A DNA stretch of 5,292 bases from Oscillospiraceae bacterium. Its GTDB lineage: Bacteria; Bacillota; Clostridia; Oscillospirales; Acutalibacteraceae. The translations under genes were made by a program, and so were the position numbers. Numbering within the stretch: position 1 is the stretch's first letter; the number at the start of each line of letters is the position of its first letter. The stretch is taken from positions 1 through 5,292 of the forward strand of contig JAISRF010000149.1 in assembly GCA_031273775.1 (NCBI GenBank), given 5' to 3'. Under the pieces are notes generated by a model. The model made no database searches. It was not told where the DNA came from and was given only the letters and a program-made list of their open reading frames with translations. This document shows positions 1 to 5,292 of the stretch, one piece after another.

Positions 1-1823
1 AAGCGCTGCTGCCCCACGTGATTAAGGCATCCACCCTTGCCGTTTCGGTTATTGTAATGGCGGTGCCGGAAGGCCTGCCCATGATGATCACCGTGGTGCT
101 TTCCGCCAACATGAAGCGGATGCTCCGGGACAGCGTGCTGGTGAGACGGCTGGTGGGAATCGAAACAGCGGGAAGCCTGAACATATTGTTCACAGACAAA
201 ACCGGAACTCTTACCCAAGGACGGTTAGAGGTCACGCATTTTATTAACGGACAGGGCAAAACCTACGGCAAAAAGGATGCAGGCAAGGGTTCAAAACGGC
301 TGTGGGAAATTTTGCGCGCCGCAATCAGTTACAATTCGGCCGCTTACATGGACGGCAACCGCGCCGTGGGCGGGAACGCGACGGACCGGGCGGCGCTTGC
401 CTTTGCCTCGGGATTGGGCGCACATATGCCGATGCTTGAAAAAGTGAAATCCATTCCCTTTTCCAGCGACAAAAAATACATGGCGACTGCCGTGACCGGT
501 GAAATTTCCGCCGTATTTATCAAGGGCGCGCCGGAAAAATTGCTACCCGCCTGTACAAAAGCGTACAACGATCAGGGTGAGGAATGTCCGTTCACAGGCA
601 GAGCCGCGCTTGCGGAGATCGCGCGTAAATTAGAGGGGCAGGCGATCCGTCTGATTGCCGTGGCAGTGTCCGGTGGGGCGCTGACAGAGCCTTTTGCCGA
701 TTTAACTTTTGTAGGACTTTTGGGGCTGCGGGACGATTTACGCAAGGAAACCGTCACGGGTGTGCGGGAGGTGCAAAACGCCGGAATCCAAACGGTCATG
801 ATCACCGGCGACGCGCCCGCCACGGCGCTGGCCATAGCAAAAGACGCAGGGCTGGTGAATTCCACTGCCGATTTGGTTCTGACCAGCGAGGAGCTTCGCT
901 TAATGAGCGACGATGAACTGCAAAAAAAGCTGACATTGCTCCGCGTGGTGGCCCGCGCCCTGCCCGCCGACAAAAGCCGTCTGGTTAGGGCGGCGCAGAC
1001 GAAGGGTTTGGTCGTGGGCATGACCGGGGATGGCGTGAACGACGCGCCTGCCTTGAAACAGGCGGATGTAGGCTTCGCCATGGGCAGCGGCACCGAGGTC
1101 GCGAAAGAAGCCGGCGATATCGTCATTCTGGACGACAATTTCGCGTCAATCGCAAAAGCGGTATGTTACGGGCGAACCATTTTCAAAAGCATACGCAAAT
1201 TCATCATTTACCAGATGAGTATTTGCGTGTGCGCGCTGGGCGTAACGGTGCTCGGGCCGTTTCTGGGCGTGGACTCGCCGATCACCGTCATTCAAATGCT
1301 GTGGCTGAATATGGTCATGGATACGCTTGCCGGGCTGGCGTTTTCAGGCGAAAAGGCGCGAAAAAAATACATGCGGGAGCCGCCGAAAAAGCGCGGCGAA
1401 CCCATGCTGAACAGCTACATGAAAAGCCAAATTGCCACCGGTGGTGTGTTTGGCACATTCCTCTGCCTGTTTTTCCTGAAAAGCCGCCTCTTCGCCCGGT
1501 TTGCAGACCCGGAAAAGCCGCTGTACCAAATGACGGCGTTTTTCGCGCTGTTTATGTTTCTGGCCATTTTTATGAGTTTTTCCGCCCGAACACACCGTAT
1601 GAACCTGTTGGAATATTTAGCGGGAAACAAGCCGTTTATTGTGATTATGGGATTGGTAACGGCCATTCAGCTGTTTATTTTGTATTTCGGAGGCGGGATA
1701 TTCCGGACGGTACAAATGGAACCGCGGGATTTGATTTTATGCGCCGCGCTGGCCTTTACCGTCATTCCGGTGGATTTGATCCGGAAAGCGGCGGTGAACA
1801 AAGCGGTAGGGGCCGGAATTTAA
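1..1823 (+). CDS. P-type calcium-type ATPase, PMCA-like (type IIB), 5'-truncated
   Basis: Membrane pump that uses ATP to move a cation, most likely Ca2+ out of the cytoplasm. The frame is open from base 3, so the GTG at 18 is an internal Val and the true start lies upstream; about 606 codons remain and roughly 270-300 (actuator domain, M1-M3) are missing. Counting the codon at 18 as residue 1: M4 with the ion-binding PEGLP motif (17-21, E18); phosphorylation motif DKTGTLT with D60; nucleotide-binding KGAPE (169-173); ITGDAP (262-267); hinge motif TGDGVNDAP (336-344); then M5 (395-418), M6 (about 421-440, with N431 and D435 in the WLNMVMDTLA motif), M7 (472-489), M8 (505-523), M9 (539-560), M10 (572-590). 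The single M4/M6 ligand set and absence of an acidic residue in M5 fit the one-site PMCA type rather than SERCA. There is no long C-terminal regulatory tail. The catalytic residues visible are intact, so the gene looks functional. Ca2+ specificity is inferred from family; Mn2+ or another cation is possible. Confidence 0.93.
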   Translation, partial: ALLPHVIKASTLAVSVIVMAVPEGLPMMITVVLSANMKRMLRDSVLVRRLVGIETAGSLNILFTDKTGTLTQGRLEVTHFINGQGKTYGKKDAGKGSKRLWEILRAAISYNSAAYMDGNRAVGGNATDRAALAFASGLGAHMPMLEKVKSIPFSSDKKYMATAVTGEISAVFIKGAPEKLLPACTKAYNDQGEECPFTGRAALAEIARKLEGQAIRLIAVAVSGGALTEPFADLTFVGLLGLRDDLRKETVTGVREVQNAGIQTVMITGDAPATALAIAKDAGLVNSTADLVLTSEELRLMSDDELQKKLTLLRVVARALPADKSRLVRAAQTKGLVVGMTGDGVNDAPALKQADVGFAMGSGTEVAKEAGDIVILDDNFASIAKAVCYGRTIFKSIRKFIIYQMSICVCALGVTVLGPFLGVDSPITVIQMLWLNMVMDTLAGLAFSGEKARKKYMREPPKKRGEPMLNSYMKSQIATGGVFGTFLCLFFLKSRLFARFADPEKPLYQMTAFFALFMFLAIFMSFSARTHRMNLLEYLAGNKPFIVIMGLVTAIQLFILYFGGGIFRTVQMEPRDLILCAALAFTVIPVDLIRKAAVNKAVGAGI

Positions 1824-1828
1824 GAGAG

Positions 1829-1849
1829 AAAAAAATCAATGATTTTTTT
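1829..1849. repeat. perfect 21-bp A/T-rich palindrome after the ATPase gene
   Basis: Seven A, then TCA, a central A, TGA and seven T: two perfectly complementary 10-base arms around one base, or in RNA a 9-bp stem with a 3-base loop. It begins 6 bp after the ATPase stop codon. The A-run/T-run layout is that of a weak bidirectional intrinsic terminator, but the stem contains only one G-C pair, so it would be weak. It also sits directly upstream of the -35 box of the next promoter, so it could act as an UP-element or operator. The palindrome is seen directly; its role is inference. Confidence 0.8.
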
Positions 1850-1850
1850 G

Positions 1851-1879
1851 TTGAATTTTCGCCCGTAATCATGTAAAAT
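1851..1879 (+). promoter_or_regulatory. sigma-A-type promoter for the regulator/synthetase unit
   Basis: A -35 box TTGAAT (1851-1856, 4 of 6 to consensus) and a -10 box TAAAAT (1874-1879, 5 of 6) are separated by the ideal 17 bp. The T-run of the palindrome at 1829-1849 lies immediately upstream, as UP-elements do. Transcription would begin near 1886, giving a leader of about 20 bases that holds the Shine-Dalgarno. An imperfect direct repeat CATGTRAA (1870-1877 and 1885-1892, 15 bp apart) overlaps the -10 and start site and could be an operator, but this is speculative. Confidence 0.65.
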
Positions 1880-1890
1880 GAATCCATGTG

Positions 1891-1898
1891 AAGGAGGT
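1891..1898 (+). promoter_or_regulatory. strong Shine-Dalgarno that decides the regulator start
   Basis: AAGGAGGT is a near-complete complement of the 16S rRNA 3' end. From the end of GGAGG there are 9 bases to the ATG at 1907 but only 3 to the in-frame TTG at 1901, so the ATG at 1907 is the better start. Confidence 0.85.
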
Positions 1899-1906
1899 CA
1901 TTGAAA

Positions 1907-2461
1907 ATGACGGATGAAACCTTTTTACAAATCGGGCGGCGGGTACGCGAAATGCGGGAAATATGCGGATTTTCCGACTTGGACATTGCCGCGCGGCTTA
2001 ACCTTTCCCCGGAAACCTATCGCGGTTACGAAAACAGCGGCAAAGACATTCCAATCAGCGTGATGTATGAGCTTGCTACGCTGTTCGGCGTGGACTTGAA
2101 CGAGATTCTAACCGGAAACGCGCCGCGTTTAGCGGATTACTGCCTTGTAAAAAAGGGCTTCGGCACGGTTACGGAGCGCTTTTCCGGGTACAGCTACAAA
2201 AGTCTTGCCGCCCGCTTCAAAAACAAAATTATGGAACCGCTTCTGGTCACTGTGGAACCGGGCAACGCGGATCATGGACTTGTATCTCACAAAGGACAGG
2301 AGTTCAACCTCTGCCTTGAAGGAAAATTGCTCCTGCGGTTCGACGGTAAAGATCTGGAGCTGGAACCCGGCGACTCCATTTATTTCAGCGCTTCCCATCC
2401 GCACGGGCAGTTCGCGCTGGACAGTGCCCCCGCCGTTTTCCTTACCGTGATTGCGGAATGA
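1907..2461 (+). CDS. XRE-family HTH regulator with C-terminal cupin domain
   Basis: Cytoplasmic transcription factor of 184 residues, usual length for the XRE-cupin family. Residues about 9-68 form a five-helix XRE/Cro-type HTH (IGRRVREMRE, then SDLDIAARLNLSPETYRGYENSG, then MYELATLFGVDLNEIL). Residues about 107-183 form a single cupin barrel: HKGQEF (H128, E132), CLEGKLLLRFDGKDLELEPGDSIYF, and HPHG (H166). The first His of the classical HxH cupin motif is replaced (VSH), leaving three of four potential metal ligands; this is common in the family as far as I know. Such proteins bind DNA through the HTH and a small effector through the cupin. ATG 1907 is preferred over TTG 1901 because of Shine-Dalgarno spacing. 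It has its own promoter just upstream and lies 66 bp before the acyl-CoA synthetase on the same strand, so it probably controls that gene and itself, with an organic acid, acyl-AMP or acyl-CoA as plausible effector (inference). Whether it represses or activates cannot be read from the sequence. Confidence 0.92.
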   Translation: MTDETFLQIGRRVREMREICGFSDLDIAARLNLSPETYRGYENSGKDIPISVMYELATLFGVDLNEILTGNAPRLADYCLVKKGFGTVTERFSGYSYKSLAARFKNKIMEPLLVTVEPGNADHGLVSHKGQEFNLCLEGKLLLRFDGKDLELEPGDSIYFSASHPHGQFALDSAPAVFLTVIAE

Positions 2462-2467
2462 ATTATA

Positions 2468-2496
2468 CCGCCGCAAGAGGCGGGGGATCTGACCCG
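2468..2496 (+). other. possible alternative hairpins in the regulator-synthetase spacer
   Basis: CCGCC (2468-2472) can pair with GGCGG (2479-2483) around a 6-base loop. Alternatively CGGG (2481-2484) can pair with CCCG (2493-2496) around an 8-base loop; the two stems share bases and exclude each other. Neither is followed by a T-run, so they are not intrinsic terminators. They may affect mRNA stability or be chance. No clear promoter is visible in 2462-2527, which favours read-through from the regulator into the synthetase. Confidence 0.3.
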
Positions 2497-2527
2497 AAAT
2501 GAATAAAACTCGAAAGGTAAGTCTAAA

Positions 2528-4192
2528 ATGTTAGAACGCTTTCTCCCAAAGCAGAACTTCGATTCCTACGAAGACTTTAAGCAAAACTACCGTGTTGTTG
2601 TCCCGGAAAACTTCAACTTCGGTTTTGACATTGTGGATGAGTGGGCAAAGCGGGAGGACAACAAGCCGGCTCTGGTCTGGTGTGATGACCGCGGCGGAGA
2701 ACGCCGATTTTCTTTCGGCGACATTTCCCGCCTTTCCAACAAAACCGCAAACCTTTTCCGCAGTCTTGGCGTAAAAAAAGGCGACGTTGTCCTGTGCGTT
2801 CTGCGCCGCCGGTTTGAATACTGGATTACCGCCGCCGCGCTCTGTAAACTGGGCGCGGTCATTATTCCCGCGTCACTCCAACTCACGGCCAAAGATATTG
2901 CCTACCGCGTCAATGCCGCGAAAATCAAATATTTAGTTTGCGTGAATGACGATTTCGTCGTTTCTCAGGCGGAAGCGGCGCTTCCCCATTGCCCCACTTT
3001 AGAAGGCAAAATCATGGTGGCGGGGACACGTGAGGGCTGGCTTTCTTTCGACCGGGAAACGGACAAACAACCGGACGTTTTTCCCCGTCCCACCGGCGGT
3101 GAATCAACCCAAAATTCGGACACCATGCTGATTTACTTCACCTCCGGTACCACCGGAATGCCCAAAATGGTTAAGCACGACTTTACCCACCCGCTGGGGC
3201 ACATTGTCACGGCCAAATATTGGCAGTGTGTGCGGGAGGGCAAGCTTCACATGTCGGTGTCCGATTCCGGTTGGGCAAAATTCGGCTGGGGTAAAATTTA
3301 CGGGCAGTGGATTTGCGGCGCGGTGATTTTCGCTTACGATATGGACAAGTTTGTACCCGCGAATTTACTGCAAAAGTTAGAGCAGTATAAAGTGACAACC
3401 TTTTGCGCGCCGCCCACCATGTTCCGATTTATGCTACTGGAGGATTTGAGCAGGTATGACCTCTCTTCCATTGAACATATCGGGAACGCCGGTGAGCCGC
3501 TGAACCCGGAGATTTTCCGCAAATTTTACGAGGCAACCGGCTTGCGGCTTACCGAAGGCTTTGGGCAAAGCGAATCCTCCGTCATGGTGGCCAATTTTCC
3601 GTGGTTTGAGCCGCGTCCCGGCTCAATCGGCAAGCCGTCACCCCTTTACGATTTGGATATTGTGGACAGCGAGGGCAATTCCTGTCCGGACGGCGAGGAG
3701 GGCGCGGTAATTGTGCGGAATGTGGCGAAAAATCACCCGCTGGGGCTGTTCAACGGTTATTACAATGACGATGCCTTAACCCAAGCCGCCATGGGTAACG
3801 GCTCATATGATACCGGCGACATTGCCTGGCGGGATTCTGACGGGTATTATTGGTTTGTAGGCCGGAATGATGACGTGATTAAATGCTCCGGCTACCGGAT
3901 TGGTCCCTTCGAGGTGGAAAGCGCTTTGCTGGAACACCACGCCGTGGTGGAATGTGCCGTAACCGCCGCCCCGGATCCAATCCGCGGGCAGGTGGTAAAG
4001 GCAACCGTGGTGTTAAAGGCCGGTTTCGCGCCGTCGGACACACTGGTAAAAGAGTTGCAGGAACACGTAAAAAAGGTCACCGCGCCGTACAAATACCCCC
4101 GTGTGGTGGAATTCGTGGCGGAATTACCCAAAACCATCAGCGGAAAAATAAAGCGCGCGCAAATCCGCAGCGCAGACGCGGAAAAGAATTGA
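2528..4192 (+). CDS. medium/branched-chain acyl-CoA synthetase (AMP-forming, ANL family)
   Basis: Cytoplasmic enzyme of 554 residues that converts a carboxylic acid, ATP and CoA into acyl-CoA, AMP and PPi through an acyl-adenylate. All core ANL motifs are present: the A3 P-loop YFTSGTTGMPK (203-213), NAGEPLNPE (A4 region), TEGFGQSE (342-349, A5), YDTGD (427-431, A7; D431 binds ribose), GRNDDVIKCSGYRI (445-458, A8 hinge) and PKTISGKIKR with catalytic K540 (A10). At the position where acetyl-CoA synthetases have the pocket-closing Trp (WQTE) this protein has G346 (FGQSE), so the acid is probably larger than acetate or propionate. The GWAKFGWGKIYGQW segment and the C-terminal TAPYKYPR region recall, from memory, the archaeal MACS of Methanosarcina acetivorans, which prefers 2-methylbutyrate-like acids. 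The start ATG has a modest AAAGG (2513-2517) 10 bases upstream. It lies between the XRE-cupin regulator and obg, probably in one transcript. Aryl acids such as benzoate are an alternative substrate class. Confidence 0.93.
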   Translation: MLERFLPKQNFDSYEDFKQNYRVVVPENFNFGFDIVDEWAKREDNKPALVWCDDRGGERRFSFGDISRLSNKTANLFRSLGVKKGDVVLCVLRRRFEYWITAAALCKLGAVIIPASLQLTAKDIAYRVNAAKIKYLVCVNDDFVVSQAEAALPHCPTLEGKIMVAGTREGWLSFDRETDKQPDVFPRPTGGESTQNSDTMLIYFTSGTTGMPKMVKHDFTHPLGHIVTAKYWQCVREGKLHMSVSDSGWAKFGWGKIYGQWICGAVIFAYDMDKFVPANLLQKLEQYKVTTFCAPPTMFRFMLLEDLSRYDLSSIEHIGNAGEPLNPEIFRKFYEATGLRLTEGFGQSESSVMVANFPWFEPRPGSIGKPSPLYDLDIVDSEGNSCPDGEEGAVIVRNVAKNHPLGLFNGYYNDDALTQAAMGNGSYDTGDIAWRDSDGYYWFVGRNDDVIKCSGYRIGPFEVESALLEHHAVVECAVTAAPDPIRGQVVKATVVLKAGFAPSDTLVKELQEHVKKVTAPYKYPRVVEFVAELPKTISGKIKRAQIRSADAEKN

Positions 4193-4197
4193 GAATG

Positions 4198-4203
4198 AAG
4201 GAG
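4198..4203 (+). promoter_or_regulatory. Shine-Dalgarno that supports the TTG start of obg
   Basis: AAGGAG lies 8 bases before the TTG at 4212, an ideal distance. The nearby ATG at 4195 is in another frame and overlaps this site, so it cannot be the obg start. The protein from TTG begins (M)FIDTAKISIKAGDGGNG, which matches the conserved Obg N-terminus exactly where it should start. Confidence 0.88.
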
Positions 4204-4211
4204 AAAATATA

Positions 4212-5292
4212 TTGTTCATCGACACCGCGAAAATCAGTATAAAGGCCGGGGACGGCGGTAACGGAGCCGTCACATTTCACCGGGAAAAATACGTCGCCAA
4301 CGGCGGGTCGGACGGCGGAGACGGCGGCAAGGGCGGCAACGTAGTCTTTGTGGCGGACACCAACCAAAACACTCTTTCCGATTACCGTTACACCCGGAAA
4401 CACCAAGCGGAAAACGGCGAAAACGGCAGGGGTTCCAACTGCTTTGGCAAAGGCGGCAAGGATCTCTATTTGAAAGTCCCGCACGGAACCCTGGTGCGCG
4501 ACGCTTCAAACAACCGTTTATTGGCCGATATTTCAGGCGCGGAACCGGTTATCATCGCAAAAGGCGGCAAGGGCGGCTGGGGCAACGCGCACTTTGCCAA
4601 CTCTGTCCGTCAGGCTCCGCGTTTCGCAAAATTGGGGGCTGAAGGCGAACGGTTTGAAGTACTGCTGGAATTAAAGTTGCTGGCAGACGTGGGGTTAATC
4701 GGTTTTCCAAACGTGGGAAAATCCACCCTGCTTTCCGTGGTTTCGGAAGCCAAGCCTAAAATCGCCGATTACCATTTTACCACCCTCTCCCCTGTTTTGG
4801 GCGTGGTTCGCGTCGGGGACACCTCGTTCGTCATGGCGGATATTCCCGGTTTGATTGCAGGCGCGAGTTCCGGCGTGGGGCTGGGACTGGACTTTTTACG
4901 CCACGTGGAACGCTGCCGCCTGTTTGTACATGTGGTGGACGTTTCCGGGAGCGAGGGACGCGACCCGATTACAGATTTCGAGGCGATTAACGCCGAATTG
5001 GCCGCCTTTTCCCCGGAGCTTGCCACGCGTCCTCAACTGGTGGCCGGCAATAAGTGCGATATAGCTGATGACGGGCAAATCACCGCGTTTGAGACATATA
5101 TAACCGGAAAAGGCCACCGTTTTTTCCGTGTGACGGCGGTCGCCAACGCGGGCGTACCGGAGCTTGTTTCAGCAACGGCTCAGATTCTGCAAAAGCTACC
5201 GCCGATCCCCGCTTTCAAACCCGACCCCGTGCCGGAGGAGTCTGTTTTTGCCGGACGGTATCAGCCTTTTACCGTCCGCCGCGAAAACGACA
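4212..5292 (+). CDS. obg: GTPase Obg/CgtA, 3'-truncated by the window end
   Basis: Essential ribosome-associated GTPase that acts in 50S subunit assembly and stress signalling. The window holds 360 full codons; Obg is usually about 420-430 residues, so some 60-70 are missing. Residues 1 to about 155 are the glycine-rich Obg fold (GDGGNGAVTFHREKY, GGSDGGDGGKGGNVVF, GGKGGWGN). The G domain follows: G1 GFPNVGKST (164-172, K170), G2 YHFTTLSP (187-194, T190/T191), G3 DIPG (210-213), G4 NKCD (280-283). G5 reads TAVAN (308-312) instead of the usual SAA(T). The last residues, about 345-360 (FAGRYQPFTVRREND), enter the C-terminal OCT domain, which makes this a long OCT-containing Obg of the Gram-positive kind. 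The start is TTG with a strong Shine-Dalgarno. It lies 19 bp after the acyl-CoA synthetase with no terminator or clear promoter between, so it is probably cotranscribed; obg more often follows rplU/rpmA. Confidence 0.96.
   Translation, partial: MFIDTAKISIKAGDGGNGAVTFHREKYVANGGSDGGDGGKGGNVVFVADTNQNTLSDYRYTRKHQAENGENGRGSNCFGKGGKDLYLKVPHGTLVRDASNNRLLADISGAEPVIIAKGGKGGWGNAHFANSVRQAPRFAKLGAEGERFEVLLELKLLADVGLIGFPNVGKSTLLSVVSEAKPKIADYHFTTLSPVLGVVRVGDTSFVMADIPGLIAGASSGVGLGLDFLRHVERCRLFVHVVDVSGSEGRDPITDFEAINAELAAFSPELATRPQLVAGNKCDIADDGQITAFETYITGKGHRFFRVTAVANAGVPELVSATAQILQKLPPIPAFKPDPVPEESVFAGRYQPFTVRREND

Noticed and set aside
18..20. GTG at 18 as the start of the ATPase gene
   Set aside because: The frame is open to the window edge, the codon lies at the beginning of M4, and the required actuator domain would be missing; it is an internal Val of a truncated gene.
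572..1138. Long open frame on the minus strand (188 codons)
   Set aside because: It lies fully inside the ATPase gene, and its Ser/Thr/Pro-rich product resembles no family; it is the antisense shadow of a strongly conserved coding region.
1163..1876. 237-codon open frame on the plus strand overlapping the ATPase 3' end
   Set aside because: It is out of frame with the ATPase, whose M5-M10 segments account for this DNA; the alternative product is His/Arg/Gly-rich without a recognisable domain.
1901..1903. TTG at 1901 as the regulator start
   Set aside because: Only 3 bases separate it from GGAGG; the ATG at 1907 has much better spacing and is a better start codon.
2468..2483. CCGCC-GGCGG hairpin as an intrinsic terminator of the regulator gene
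   Set aside because: No T-run follows and the stem is only 5 bp.
3883..4242. 119-codon plus-strand frame spanning the synthetase end and obg start
   Set aside because: It is out of frame with both genes, which are firmly supported by motifs; the product is Arg/Gly-rich with no domain.
4300..4345. GGCGG-rich short repeats in the early part of obg
   Set aside because: They encode the glycine-rich GGSDGGDGGKGG segment normal for the Obg fold and are not an independent DNA repeat.

Overview
The window carries four genes, all on the + strand: the 3' part of a P-type calcium-type ATPase, a complete XRE-cupin transcriptional regulator, a complete medium/branched-chain acyl-CoA synthetase, and the first ~360 codons of the GTPase Obg. 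There is no sign of a mobile element, CRISPR array, tRNA, rRNA or prophage. Very strong AAGGAGG-type ribosome binding sites, a TTG start, a moderately GC-rich composition and the family resemblances (ATPase and regulator both look clostridial to me) suggest a Bacillota genome, probably class Clostridia. Any finer placement would be a guess.

Layout. Bases 1-1823 encode a PMCA-like (type IIB) P-type ATPase whose N-terminal third lies outside the window. Bases 1824-1906 form the main regulatory gap: a perfect 21-bp A/T-rich palindrome, a good sigma-A-type promoter (TTGAAT-17 bp-TAAAAT), then a near-consensus Shine-Dalgarno. The regulator (1907-2461) follows, then a 66-bp spacer without an evident promoter, the acyl-CoA synthetase (2528-4192), and after only 19 bp obg (4212 to beyond the window end).

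How they fit together. The promoter at 1851-1879 probably drives regulator, synthetase and obg as one transcript, separate from the ATPase. The regulator has an N-terminal helix-turn-helix and a C-terminal cupin domain, as expected of a repressor or activator that senses a small ligand. The adjacent synthetase activates an organic acid larger than acetate, judged by a Gly where acetyl-CoA synthetases have the pocket-limiting Trp. The simplest model is an acid- or acyl-responsive, autoregulated pair. Linkage of the housekeeping gene obg directly behind it, instead of behind the ribosomal protein genes rplU/rpmA, is the most unusual contextual feature. I found no convincing undescribed biological system; the findings are modest leads.
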